From contig VCJN01002920.1 in assembly GCA_006384855.1 (NCBI GenBank), forward strand, positions 1-64,000: a DNA stretch of 64,000 nt, in the 5' to 3' direction. Below are positions 1 through 13,188 of the stretch, in pieces. This DNA is from Tetraselmis striata (Eukaryota > Chlorophyta > Chlorodendrophyceae > Chlorodendrales > Chlorodendraceae). Within the stretch, counting starts at the first letter, position 1, and each line of letters begins with the position of its first letter. Under the pieces are notes generated by a model that saw only the letters and a list, made by a program, of their open reading frames with translations, made no database searches and had not been told where the DNA came from. Made by a program: the position numbers and the translations under genes.

Positions 1-268
1 TACGGCACACATATATATGTGTCCCCCACATCACCCCCACACACCCGACAGAGCCCTGGCCTGGCACGCGCTACGCCTCGACCGTTGGGTACCCAAACCT
101 TCTCCCCTCAAGGTGATCTTAACGCCTGAAACCTGCGGCAGTGGGCTCCCTGCGCTCCGGCGGTAGCGGTACCCGCCCTTTCTGATAAGCTCAGCACCAC
201 CCCACCGTATGTCCTTGCCCTGCCCGCAGGCACCCGCGCACCACCTTCAGCAAACGACGAGTTCGTCA

Positions 269-2682
269 ATGGCAACCTTCCATCATGTCGGAACCGCGGT
301 AGTGGTGGACCATGAGGAGGATCGTGAAGCCGAGCGCGAGGCGCGTCTGCTGGAGCCCGCCTTGCGCAACGGCTACTTCGAGACCGAGAACCGGCCCCGG
401 CGCGATGCTGCCTGGGGCACCACCTACACCGCCCTCTCCGCGGTATTGCTTGTCGGTGGCGTGGTGTCCTTCTTTACGAGGTGCGACACTGCCTGCGGCC
501 GTGTCGCGCCGGCGCCGGGGCAGCTGACACTACTTAGGCGGTCGATGGGCACGCTTACTCCTTCGTGCTCGCTGTACCCATAGCTCCACGTGAATGGCTT
601 TTTCACGGGTAGATCCCGCGTAGTTTTCCCCCTGCCGTGCAAACGGCGGCAGCCTCAGCCATACATAACTGATGTCCTCTGTCGTTAATCTCATGCCACG
701 CAGGGACAAAGACTGGATGATGCACCAGAGCCAGGAGTACCTGAGCGACGCTCTGCACTGCTCCCCCGGGCGCGGCCTGGCGGAGGAGGACAAACCCGCC
801 CCTGACACCAGCGTCTTCACAGCCGCTATGACTTTTGGAGTCCTTGGAAGCATCGGTATGGGCATGCTCTACACCTACCTCCTTCGTAAGCGGGCCATGG
901 TTGCAGTCCTGTTCTCCGTGCTCGCTGTCGCCGCATCCTTTCTGGGCGTCGGTGTCCTCCTGCTCACACAGAAGATGGATGACAAGGGGGATGACACTTC
1001 CAGTGCGGGCTACACGTTCTTGGCATTCGGCGTCCTATACCTTCTTTTCCCTGTGATCTGCTGGAGCCGCCTGAAGCTGACGGCCAACCTGCTGAAGGTC
1101 GCTGGCCAGGGCCTGGCGGACAATCCTGGCCTCGCCTTCAGCACCATTTGCATCATGGTCTCCACTTTTGCGGTGCTACTGGTGCAATTGAGCCTCGTGA
1201 TCCTTGGCTATGCGAATGGGTCCGTGGTCCCTGCTCTCGACAGCTCCTCAAGCACCACCCCCTGTGTGTGGCAGCCTAACGGCGGCGGCATGGCGTACAT
1301 GGCCCTCTGCGTCAGCATGTTGTTGTGGACCTCAGCCATTGGGGAGCAGATGGCTCTGTACACCATTGCTGGCACCATTGGTCAGTGGTACTTACGCCCC
1401 GGAGGGCACCAGCACAAGGTCGTCCTGTTTCGTTACCCCCTGCTTGATCATGCATTGTCTATGCCTTGTACGGGATTGCCCTGACGCACAAGCTTGCTCT
1501 GCAGGGGCACCACCAAGCTGAGCCTGGGCTATGCTCTGCGCCCATCCTTTGGCTCTGTTTGCCTGGCCGGCCTTGGCAATCACCCTTGTCAATCTCGCAC
1601 GCGCCATTGTGCGGTCCATCCGCAGCCGCATTGGCATCTGCTGCGCCTGGATCTTTGACGTAAGCCAACAAAATCCCGGGTCACCGCCCTTACCTTGACA
1701 TCTCGTCATGTCATGCACCCCTGACCCCCCTCCCTCCCGGCCACACCATGCAGATGCTGCTTTCCTGGCTCTCCCTCTTCACCAAGTCTCCACCATCCGC
1801 ATGGCAATCACCGGCGAGAGCTTTTTCGACTCTGCCAAGGGCGTGATTGACCTGCTGAAGAGGAACGGCCGCAACGCCTTCACTGTGTGGTAAGTCAGCC
1901 CGCCCAGTGGCGTAATCCTTCACTGCTCCAGCGGACGGCCCCGCGCGCTGAACCTCCCGACACGGTGTCCGCAGGTGGTTCCCGGCCTTTGTGCTGAGGA
2001 TGTTTGCCTATTTCGTGGCACTCTTCTACGGCTTCACGATCTCCATGCTAGCACTGGTGAGCTTCACACTAAGCTCAGTGCTGCCCTGATCATCCTGTCG
2101 GGGGGGGGGGGGGGGGGGGGGGCTCACCATTTCTCTATATCAATCACTGTTGCAATCCAGCACCTGTACGGGTGCTGCTTCTGCTGTAACCCTGCTTTTC
2201 TTGCCTGCAGGCTGGTGGCGTGGACAGCGCACACATGTACGTGCTTGGGTTCGTGGTCACCTACACCTGCGCTGTCTGCCTCTCTTTCGTGTCGAGCGTC
2301 ATGCTCAACATCGTGGACTCTGTCTTCATCTGCTGGGTCATGGACTGCGACCGCAAGCAGGTGCGTGCCAGAGACTGCTGCTGTGTGCGGGGCTCAAGTC
2401 CCTCAATGTCGGCATCAAACAAACTGACTCCGTGCTTGATGGCCGCAGGTCACCCGCGTTGCAGTGCACGAAGTGTTTGCCCAGATCCCTCAGGCCAAGC
2501 CTGCCGAGGGGCTGGCTGTTCAGCAACCGGACGGCACATATGCCTATGCCCCCAGCGTCCAGCCCATGCGGGGTGCAGACAATGGGGCTTACGCGCCGCC
2601 GATCCAGGAGACTGTGGGGCATGCGTACCCCTCTGGCTACACCGCTGTTGCCCGCGGTGACATTGAGGCTGGCAAGCCCTAG
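269..2682 (+). CDS. Choline transporter-like (CTL/SLC44) membrane protein, 7 exons, frame disrupted
   Basis: Multi-pass membrane protein of the CTL family (choline or related solute transport; plant relatives act in the secretory pathway and plasma membrane). Exons read as about 269-480, 704-1418, 1505-1659, 1754-1889, 1975-2056, 2211-2360 and 2449-2682 (TAG). Family marks: nine or so hydrophobic segments, the ALRPSFGS segment, a CC-W pair, MAITGESFFDSAK, and a late segment with IVDSVFICWVMD. The start at 269 is chosen because the acidic cytosolic N-terminus follows it; an in-frame ATG at 209 overlaps a possible acceptor at 229. Three places do not keep frame: the junction at 1418/1505, an extra G near 1575, and a missing base near 1787. 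Without correction a TGA at 1656-1658 ends the protein. These look like homopolymer indels, either sequencing errors or early decay. The family call is firm; exact exon edges are less so. Confidence 0.8.
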
Positions 2683-2890
2683 GGCTGCAGCGCCCACGCT
2701 GTTGCCCGCTATGTGCATCCCCTGTCCCGTTCCATGTATGTACACTGTGGTGCCCCTGCGCCTGGCAGCCATGCCCGGCCGTGCATCCTCTAGTAGCACT
2801 CGAGTCTCTGTGTGTGCTGGCGCAGCAGCACCCTTCTGGTGCTGCTGGAGTCTTCTCGTTGACAGTCTGCTGCTCCACCCTTTTCCGTTT

Positions 2891-2895
2891 TGTAA
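2891..2895 (+). terminator. TGTAA poly(A)-type signal after the CTL gene
   Basis: TGTAA lies about 209 bases after the CTL stop. TGTAA is the usual polyadenylation signal of chlorophyte algae, so it supports both the gene end and the lineage. Confidence 0.5.
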
Positions 2896-2899
2896 TTAA

Positions 2900-4540
2900 A
2901 CCACCGTTGACAGCTGTCTCAACACGCACTAGTCACTTACCCTGAATCGTCTGAATCCGCTATGGAATGCGAGACTGGGTGGAATGAGAGAGAACCGGAT
3001 GATGTAGCAAATTAAAGATATCCCTACTGAATGTATCAGGACAACCTCGATCACGCACGGGTAACTGAATGTGCCAGCCCATGAGTAATAGGCCGATACC
3101 TGCAGCATTGTGCGCAGCCAAGATGCTACAGCTACTCTAGCCCCATGGCGAGGTCCCGTGGCAGCGCATCCAGATGTACAGGCAGAAACGCATGGCCAGC
3201 AAGTCTAAAATCCCCGAGCCCATACTTCCGGCAGAAAAGTCCGCGCTGTCGACCAAGGCTCGCTCGCCGGAAACACGTCATCATTCTGCGACAGTGCTTG
3301 ACGGCTGGGTCATATTTTTCAGTGCCGCCCCCTATGCCAAAGTAAGAGGCAGATAGCAGTTAGATACCCGTTCATCAAAACTGGTCGAAGTATTTTCGCT
3401 GCCACGCCCTATCCACCGCCAGAATGCACTCTAGCACCACTTGGCGAGTTTGAGAGTTTCAGGTACAGACAAGGAGCTCCCACCACCGGTGATGGTGAAT
3501 ACTGATTATCTTACTCAACGTGTGGTGGGCAGGAAGAGCCAAGACAACAACACTTGCGTTTTGTCAGGTAGTAGTGGGATGAGGGAGTTGGGCATGCAGA
3601 ACGGGGGCATGGCGGACGCAGAGGAGGAATGGTGGGATGGCGGGGACACCACCCTAGCAGCTTCCAGCACAGAGCTGTCACTCGTCCTGCTAGCGCCTCA
3701 TGTGGCGGAGTCAGGCACAGCGGGGATCCCAGCACCAGTGCACACCACCAACCGGTGGTGGTCAATAACAGTTCGTGTTGTCCTCGAGTTTGGAGAGGAA
3801 GAGATAGAACAACAATTGTGTTTTGTCAAACAGTAGGATGAGGAAGTTGGGCACGCAATACGAGGGCAGCAGCAGGGACGCCGAGGAGAAAGTGGCACCA
3901 GGGACGCAAACTATTCGAGCTGTCCGAGTGTTATGACTCACTCACTGTGGTCAGGAACGGATCAGCAGGAGCTCTCAGGGACAGTGATCACTATCTGTAT
4001 GCAGCAGCTTTGACTCAGGGTTCGGTGGAAAGGAAGAGCGAAGCAACATCATTGTTTTGTCTGTAAGAGGAACGGGCTGCGCCTTCAGGGCAGCAGCGCG
4101 TGGAGAAGAATAATAGAAGATTGAGGCAATGCTGACTTTCAGTATTGAGTTGTCAGACGCTGGTGCACATTCACCGAGATTCAAACATGGAGACAATCCG
4201 GTAGCGACTACTCATTCCAAAAACAGTGACTGCAGTGTTCAATTTCCACCAAAACAAAGATGAAAGTCTACTACACAAATGCAGATATTCCTTAGGAAGG
4301 CAGGCTTGTTCAACGTCAGCCACCATGTAGGACACTACTTAAGAGAATGTTATACTGTTACAATAAAACACGCATTGTCAATATCCTCCACTTAAGTTCA
4401 GGCTTGGGGCAGATGTCCCTTAGCCCTCCTCCTGGATAGAGGCATGGCAAGGCTCCAATGGAGTGGTTGCACTGCAACTCTCCAGCAAAATAGTGTACCT
4501 AACTATTACTGTAGCTTGACGTGGAAAACAACCCACTCCA
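2900..4540. other. Intergenic spacer between CTL and beta-tubulin
   Basis: No recognisable gene. The two flanking genes converge on this spacer. Its right half holds the degenerate repeats listed separately. Confidence 0.5.
3500..4110. repeat. Three degenerate tandem repeat units of about 250 bp
   Basis: The patterns GGAAGAG..., AACA-CA-TTG-GTTTTGTC and a following AG-A-GA string recur near 3530, 3795 and 4035 with the same order and spacing. Divergence is high, so the array is old. No coding sense is visible. Confidence 0.5.
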
Positions 4541-4543
4541 GAG

Positions 4544-4548
4544 TTACA
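4544..4548 (-). terminator. TGTAA poly(A)-type signal for beta-tubulin
   Basis: TGTAA on the minus strand lies about 50 bases after the tubulin stop; a second lies at 4358-4362. Either could be used. Confidence 0.45.
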
Positions 4549-4598
4549 GTAACCCTGTTTGATTTGGTTCAGATGAATGACTGGCGGAAACTCGCAGT

Positions 4599-7006
<2,408 letters not shown>

Positions 7007-7017
7007 TCAATGACACG

Positions 7018-7024
7018 TTATATA
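7018..7024 (-). promoter_or_regulatory. Candidate TATA box of beta-tubulin
   Basis: TATATAA on the minus strand, 210 bases before the tubulin ATG, in otherwise GC-rich DNA. Position and sequence fit a core promoter; no start-site evidence is available. Confidence 0.35.
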
Positions 7025-7253
7025 TCCGCAATATTAGCGCAACTTGCCGATTCGCGGCAAGCAATATATCAACAGGACGAATCGACAGTACTTTGTCCAC
7101 ATACCCCGTACTCGAATGACTGCATGAGACGCCTACGAGAACGATATAATCCTTACTACTGTACCAGGTAGCGACTAGCGACTACTGTACATCAGGTGAG
7201 GGGCGGGCACGCGGATGTGGACGACGCGCCCGCGGCCCGCTAAGGATTACCAG

Positions 7254-7279
7254 TTTCAAAGTTGAGTCTGGTTTTGCCA
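7254..7279. repeat. Split direct repeat A, outer copy
   Basis: 26 bp starting TTTCAAAGTTGAGTC, identical to 7385-7410. It forms the 3' end of the YR element at 7254-10301. Confidence 0.85.
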
Positions 7280-7329
7280 AAAAGATTGCGTAGGCTGTTT
7301 TACACGGTCAAGAGCCGAAATTGGCAGGA

Positions 7330-7385
7330 TGTAGCTAAAAGCGGTTAGGTCAAGGAGGGAAACCCCATAAACTAGTTTAGATCAT
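7330..7385. repeat. Split direct repeat B, inner copy
   Basis: 56 bp starting TGTAGCTAAAAGCGG, identical to 10246-10301. It abuts the inner copy of repeat A, sharing one T at 7385. Confidence 0.88.
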
Positions 7386-7410
7386 TTCAAAGTTGAGTCT
7401 GGTTTTGCCA
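7385..7410. repeat. Split direct repeat A, inner copy
   Basis: Identical to 7254-7279. It lies directly after the recombinase ORF when read on the minus strand. Confidence 0.85.
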
Positions 7411-7463
7411 GTCTTGAGCGAACGGAGAGAGCGGTGGATTGACGGAGAAGAGGTAGCGCCAAG

Positions 7464-9088
7464 TCATGAAGGAGGCACTGGGAAGGCCACCGCTGCGGAG
7501 TCCTGTTGGACTTGGAAGTGGCGAGAGGGGGCGATGTGTCCAAAGAAGAACCATGCGCCAGGTGAAGGAAGAACGTTGGGGTCGATGTAGTCCAGAACGA
7601 CGTCAGAGTTAGTGGCCCAACCGCCTTGGTAGCGAATGTGGGACAATGGCACTCCGATGGCATTCGCTGCAGAGGCTGCGCCCTTGCGAAGACTGTGTGA
7701 AGTCCAGGAAGTGCCAGCAGGGGGGGCATCGTTGACTAGATTGATGGCTGCAGACAGCCAGTCTGGCATTGTAGCCGCAGTCCAAGGTTTTGACTGCTCG
7801 GCTGCCGTGACAGCCCAGAAGTTTGATGCGGCCAAGCCAACAGTAACCAAGGGGACAGATTGGACGTTGTCGATGAAGTGGTGCAAGAGACGTGCCACTC
7901 GAGGGTGCTCGGACACCGGAAGGAGAAGTACGCGCAGGTCGTCGGGTCCCCGTCGGCCAGCGCGACCCTTCTCGAGGTACACTTGCAAGGTGATGTTGTA
8001 GGTGTCGACATGCACATCTCGCACTCGACAGAGACGCCAGTAAGGCCCCTGGCAAAGAACATGAAGTTGACAACCGAGGCCAAGAGAGCTCGGAAGTCGA
8101 GGTGGTACTCTGGGTAAGGAGCAGACACAATTAGCTCGGCCTTTGTGACGAAGCGATAGGCTACATCCGCAGGCAGAGGGACACGCAAAGGGGCAGCGTC
8201 CAACCGGCGCTAACGCAGCATCAGCCCACGCCTTGCTGAAGTTAGGTGCAGACTGTCCTTGGCGATTGGGTCGAGGTTGTGCAGCTCGAAGAACGTGTTG
8301 ATTGCATACAGGTAGGGTTGCAGCGACTTAGCTGCGATGTGCCCTCGCTCCCCGATCCAGGCAACGTACCGAACGACAGTAGCGGTAGTCGCCTCCAACG
8401 GACTGATGTTTTCAGAGTCGTGGCAGAATTCCGCGAACTGAGACAGTCTGCCGGCGTAGCTCTTGAGGGTCTGAGCGCTGAGGGAGTTGGAGAGCAGGTC
8501 GAGCGTTCGCTGGCCCAGCTCGTCCGAGCCGAACGCGTCCTGCAGCCGGGATCGCAGTGACGCAGCCCACGGAGCGACAGCTGCGGGCTCGTCAATTACG
8601 TACGTGCGTCGTTTTACCGACAGAGTTCCACCGGTACGACTACTGTTCGCAAAGTACTCGGCAGCAGCAGTTAGGTTCCCGGCGGTTGGCCGGTAGCTGC
8701 TAGACGGGTTTGCAGTAGCCGCAGTACGGGTTTGCGGGGCTAAGTTCAGGTAAGAGGGCCGCCCCGCGCGCCCTTCGCGCTCGTAGCGCCTGTCCCGTGC
8801 ATAACGTACACGCGCGAAACTTGGTCGTTGCGAACCAGTTGTGACACGTAGTGTAACAACCGACGGACGCAGAGATGGGGTGGTAAGAAAAGCGGTTGGT
8901 TGAGCCGCCATGTGCAGGTGTGCGGATGGTTGAGCCGCACTCGGCTGTAGCTGTAAGAAGCGCCGCACCGAGGAAGGTCTAAAGGAAGTCTGTAAGGTGG
9001 GGGGGTCAGGCCCTGACACAGGGCGCTCATCTCGCCGTTGCGCTGCAAGGGTGCGTCTTGCGGCGGTCACCGAAAGGTGGCCTCGCAA
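7464..9088 (-). pseudogene. DIRS-type tyrosine recombinase, broken by one stop and one frameshift
   Basis: A tyrosine recombinase (site-specific integrase) that would insert circular element DNA. Residues from 9088 down to 8213 hold a basic leader and a SAM-like core-binding domain. The catalytic domain follows: FMFFARG near 8060, then a TSHSLRKG box (HxxR), a GGWA box, and the DYID tyrosine near 7580. A TAG at 8212-8210 and a one-base shift near 8020 interrupt an otherwise continuous match. It is clearly related to the recombinase at 28459-30024, sharing the ATV-RY-W and SLQPYL strings and the whole HxxR-to-Tyr stretch. Confidence 0.8.
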
Positions 9089-9124
9089 AGCTCCAGCAGC
9101 TCCGACAAAAGGCGCCCTACACCG

Positions 9125-10033
9125 TCACTCTTGCTCACTTTCGCGGCCACGTCCACGCCCGCCGCCACGTCCTCGCCCACGCCCGCGACCTGCAGCTGCA
9201 GCTGCTACTCGGGCAGTAGCGGTTGCCTTTGCGCCGCTGGCAACGGTCGCCTCGAAGACGCGACTCTCGTAGTCCTTCATGAGGTCCCCAGAAATCGCGG
9301 AACCCAGATGCTCCGAAGCAGGCTGAAAATGCTGGGCTCGCAGCAAGTCCAGCACACCTTGGTCACCGTGCACACGCTTGATCTCATTTAGCCTCCGCAG
9401 GAAAGCCAAACGGAAATGAAACGCCTTGTCGATGGCCTCGGCGTGATTCCGAGCTCTCGCGAGGTAAGGGGTGAAGTCCTGGTTAGCGGCAGGGACGTAA
9501 GTTAGCAGCTCGTCGAGAGCCACGAAAAGTGCGGCCATGTGGGCCCCGAAACACGACATTCACCAATACTCCTCCTGGGCCGGCAGACGCCGGTCGTCCT
9601 GCTTGAGGTACTCGTTCGTTAGGTCGGTGCTCAGGGGGAAGAGTCCAGGCACTCGGCTGACCGGTCGAACGGCCTCGTAACCAGACTCTGCTCTCTGCAG
9701 TAGCTCTGGCACCGCGAGGTAGTCATCCTCGGCACTCACGGATTTTGCTCCGACACGGCCGCTCTGGGCTAGCTCTAGCAAGTCGGGGCGCTCTGCGGCT
9801 CCCCCGCTGCCTGTCGGCTGTCCCGCGAAGCGCTGCCCGGAGCCGGAGCCATGTACCCCTTTCCCATCAACAACGCGATCACGAGCCGTCAATTGCGCCA
9901 CAGCTGTAGCCGACTCTCGCAGTAATGAAGACTGGGCCCTCATATCTGCGTTCAGCGACTCCAACGTCGGCTCGGCGACGGGTTCTTCTCCATCTGGCAT
10001 GGTAACGCACGGACGTACGGACGAGAATATCAC
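9125..10033 (-). pseudogene. Gag-like ORF with an RG-rich tail, one in-frame stop
   Basis: First ORF of the split-repeat element. A TGA at 9562-9560 sits in an otherwise single open frame, between EEYW and MSCFGAH. No family is recognised from the sequence. The C-terminus is a run of RG/GRG residues before RESEQE, typical of nucleic-acid-binding tails in gag-like proteins. Position and composition suggest a structural protein; this is inferred. Confidence 0.6.
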
Positions 10034-10081
10034 ACTCGGGTGGTGAGCCGGGTGTGGTCTTGAACAACCTGGGGTGACCTT

Positions 10082-10131
10082 GCTCGCAACTGGTTGCGAG
10101 ACAGTTTTTACATCGCTGCGTGGAACGCAGC
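10082..10131 (-). other. Two perfect hairpins in the element leader
   Basis: CTCGCAA-CTGG-TTGCGAG (10082-10099) and CGCTGCGT-GGA-ACGCAGCG (10113-10131) are adjacent inverted repeats between the 5' repeat and the gag-like ORF. They could fold in RNA or DNA of the element; the role is unknown. Confidence 0.5.
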
Positions 10132-10245
10132 GAAAACTGGAAGATGGCAGGCTCAGCTGTTCTGGCTGCTTTTATGTCTACTCGTGCTGCACCCGAAAAA
10201 GGGCGCAACAACAGATGCCTAGTTCCCGTACCACTGAGCATCACT

Positions 10246-10301
10246 TGTAGCTAAAAGCGGTTAGGTCAAGGAGGGAAACCCCATAAACTAGTTTAGATCA
10301 T
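10246..10301. repeat. Split direct repeat B, outer copy
   Basis: Identical to 7330-7385. It is the 5' end of the minus-strand YR element. Confidence 0.88.
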
Positions 10302-10464
10302 ACCAACATTAGATTACACGTGCTAGTTGCAAAATCAAGAAATCCATACGGGAATCCAGAAGAAAATCCAGCTACGGGCCACAAAGAGTACCAGCATGGG
10401 TAGTACATGTACCAGAGATAGAGGAGAAAAACAGTCAGGTGGATTTCATTTCATCGTGGATCAT

Positions 10465-11280
10465 CTACCCATATGCCCCGTAGCGAACTACAAGCACCGC
10501 ATGTATACCGCTTTGAAGAATCTGTGGGCATCTGTGGCAATTGATGCGGGGGCGGTGCTTGACCGGGACCGTTCGGGAGCCGGCGACTTGACCCTTGAGA
10601 CGAGTAGTGGACTGCGCCCAGCGGACCGCTCGCGGCCGTCGGACCTGACGCTGGCGGGGTGGGGGGGCGGCGGCGTGCGATTACATGATCGACTTCGCGT
10701 GCGTGTTCTCCATGACCCCCACTTGGAGCAACGATCCCCGCTGGTGCACCCCGGGAATCGCGGCGACCGAGGCGGAGCATGGTAAGTTGGCAGCGGACCG
10801 GGCGTCTTCCGCCCCAGTGCAGGGTGTTCACCGGTACTACCCTTTTGTGGTTGAGGACCGCGGCCGTCTCGGGAAGTCCGCTTTGACGGTGGTCTGCATC
10901 TTCGCGGTGCTGTTGGATGTGGGCAACTTCCCTGGCGGTCCTTCCGCCCCGACCTCATGCTTCCTTCGTGGTCAATCCGTTCAGGCACTTTGGAACTTTG
11001 TCGCCAGCCAACATGATGAGTTCCGCCGTCACCTGTCGCGCACACGGCGGGGGCTGTTGCAGCGGGTCTCGGCTTGCGTGCATGGTACCCTGGGCGGCAT
11101 TATCTCTGCCGGTGTGCAGATGGCCAAGTCTCATGCGTGGGCTCGTGCCCATTCTGCGTCTTCTCATGTTACTGCTTCCACCTCGCAGTCGTTGTAGAGG
11201 ACCTTTCTGATTGTCCCTTTTTTTGGTGATTTCCTGATATCGCCTTCTGCTGCTAGCTCATGTTATTATACTAAAATCAG
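10465..11280 (+). mobile_element. 3' fragment of a LINE-type retrotransposon (C-terminal ORF2 region)
   Basis: Two overlapping frames join at the G run near 10660-10680 and read as the C-terminal region often found after the RT of algal LINEs: RPADRSRPSDLTLAGW, then a MIDFACVF strand, ATEAEHGKLAAD, and YYPFVVEDRGRLGKSA. The last frame stops at 11197. A T-rich tail follows to about 11280. No RT domain precedes it, so it is 5'-truncated. The pattern match is from memory of such proteins. It is a different family from the LINE pieces at 17.5, 26.4 and 49.5 kb. Confidence 0.5.
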
Positions 11281-11295
11281 TCAGGTCAGGTGGGG

Positions 11296-11342
11296 CGCTG
11301 CGTGTAACGCAGCGAAAACTGCAATATGGCAGGCTCAGCTGT
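11296..11342 (-). repeat. Second copy of the YR-element leader segment
   Basis: About 47 bp match 10114-10161 of the split-repeat element with few changes, including the same hairpin (GCTGCGT-GTA-ACGCAGC). It is probably a remnant of another copy. Confidence 0.55.
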
Positions 11343-12866
11343 TAGGCAGAAGTTACGATCGTCAAATGAAACGTCCGGGATCATAGAATCGTACTGGACA
11401 CGCCCGGATACCCGGCTGTAGGAACTAGGACGCGCGACCCCCCAAGTTACGATCGTCAGACGAAGCGGTCTCGCGCCCGAACTTCGTCGGAGAACGGTCG
11501 GAGGAGTCATTTCCTCCAGCCGTCCGCCGTTTCGTCGGAGATCTCCGACGAAAGCCATTTCCTACGACGAAAGACATCAGGTGAGCCCATCAGGCGCCAT
11601 CGCGCCTCCCCCCGCCCCCCCTCCCCCCCACCCCTCGCAGCTTCCGTACCACCGCCGTACGTCCCGAAGCGTGCCAACACCTCCGCCTTTCGCGGTGCAG
11701 GCGACGCACCGGCTTGCCTCTCCGCCCCCCCCCCCCCCCCCCCCCCCCCGGTCAAGGTCGTGACACATCTGCTGACTACTACGCGCAGTCAGGTCAACGA
11801 GGCGTCACGCAGCTCCCAGTATGCCAGCACCACACACTACCGACCCCGCAACTGCTCCTTTCTCCTTCGTTGACCTGGTCGACAAGGCTTGTGCGCGGAT
11901 GTTCGAGTCGCCCCCTGCAGTCGACAACTGTCTCTAATGCCTCCGCACTTTCCAAGAATAACAAGATATGACTGCACAACTCTTGCTGAAGCATGGCAAT
12001 GAGCAGCAGAGGGACAAGACTATGCAGATCCTCATCACTCGTCGAAACGCGGTCCGCTTAACCGCGCTTACCCAAGAGTAAGCTCGAGTAAGCGCATGTA
12101 TGTAGCAAGCTTAACCCCCGCTTAACGTTAAGCGCCACAGTACTTTATTTCAGGCTGGCGGTATGCATGTGTACGGCAGCGATGTATTGCACTGAGTACT
12201 AGAGAATAGCGTGACGAGTAGCGCCACGAGTACATGCAGTCGCGAGTCATCACTATAGGGCACAAGCAGTACCAATAGTCGCACCAGTAATTCACACCAG
12301 TAGTCGCGAGTCATCAGTATAAGGTACGGCGGGAGTGGCACGAGTACAATACTTTGCAATACTATAGAAAATTACAAAAGCGCGGCAGTAAGCGCGACTA
12401 CTCACGAGTACTCGCGGGGTTCAAACATAACGGGCGGGACCTGCATTAATGTTCGCTACGTACCGACAACGTGATAGAGACAGCGGAAATGAATTTCATG
12501 CGGGCGGCGGATGGTTAGAGGTTTTATCAGAGCAGAAGCGCCAGGCTGGATGTTGCCAACCCAATAGCCAATGAAAGTGGAGCTTCTAAATGTAGTTAAG
12601 CACGTTTAAGCACGCTTAATCCTTGCTGGAAAATTCAACATGTGAGTATCGGTCACTTACAGTTTATGCAGGTGGGGTCGGACACTGTGCGAAAGTACTG
12701 TGAAACAAACCAGAAAATGTAATTACATGGGACCTCTAGTGCCGGCGGCCGCCGCCGCGGCGCGACGGCCTGCTACTGCTGCCCGGGGGCTGCGCTGCGG
12801 CGGGCCTCTTCTGCTCGGTCTGCCTCGCCCCTGTAGCTGCGGCGTGTGGGGTGGTGTTGTCTATTA
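11343..12866. other. Repeat-rich spacer without a recognisable gene
   Basis: Contains the string AGTTACGATCGTCA twice (near 11348 and 11445), a 25-base C run at 11725-11749, clustered GCTTAA/TTAAGC words (12050-12135 and 12596-12620), and AGTCGCGAGTCATCA words at 12237 and 12301. A degenerate match links 12031-12066 with 13342-13380. No ORF resembles a known protein. Confidence 0.45.
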
Positions 12867-13188
12867 CTATGCCTCCCATCCGCTGCCCACGGCTAAGGTA
12901 CTGGCTGCTCGTGGGCTGCTTACCTGTTGCTGCCGCTCGCAGATCTGATCTAGATCTAGATGCGCTTGCTTGTGTTGACGCTGAGCTTGCATCCTCGCCG
13001 TATCAACGAAGTTGGAGGTCACACGCACACGCCCAGCTGAAGCCGTTTGCATGTTGGTCGTATCATGCAGCGGGGGGGGGGGGGCTCGAGCAGCACGGGG
13101 GACGGGAGCTGGACGTCTGAACTGGGGAGGGGGGCTGGAGCCGGTAGATTGCTCCTGCATTGGGTTGCCGTTCATGTCGAAGCCGGAC
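12867..13188 (-). pseudogene. Exon-like ORF of an unknown repeated gene family, copy 1
   Basis: An acceptor (ACTTAG) precedes a frame reading SGFDMNGNPMQEQSTGSSPPP, then proline/arginine-rich sequence with PVPRAAR, then DTARMQAQRQHKQA. Copy 2 on the other strand (17174-17422) shares the splice position and these three blocks. No family was recognised. Both copies lie in repeat-rich DNA, so a mobile-element origin is likely. Confidence 0.45.

Larger units (their letters stand above)
7254..10301 (-). mobile_element. PAT/DIRS-like tyrosine-recombinase element with split direct repeats and no RT
   Basis: A 3.05-kb element read on the minus strand. Order: repeat B (10301-10246), gag-like ORF, recombinase ORF, repeat A (7410-7385) touching repeat B (7385-7330), a 50-bp gap, repeat A (7279-7254). 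This is the A1-ORFs-B1A2-B2 plan of PAT-type YR retrotransposons. Both repeat pairs are perfect matches by eye. Only 36 bases separate the gag-like stop from the recombinase ORF, so a reverse transcriptase/RNase H gene is absent. The ORFs carry two in-frame stops and one frameshift, so this copy is probably dead or mobilised in trans. A relative with RT lies at 28114-31310. Confidence 0.8.
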
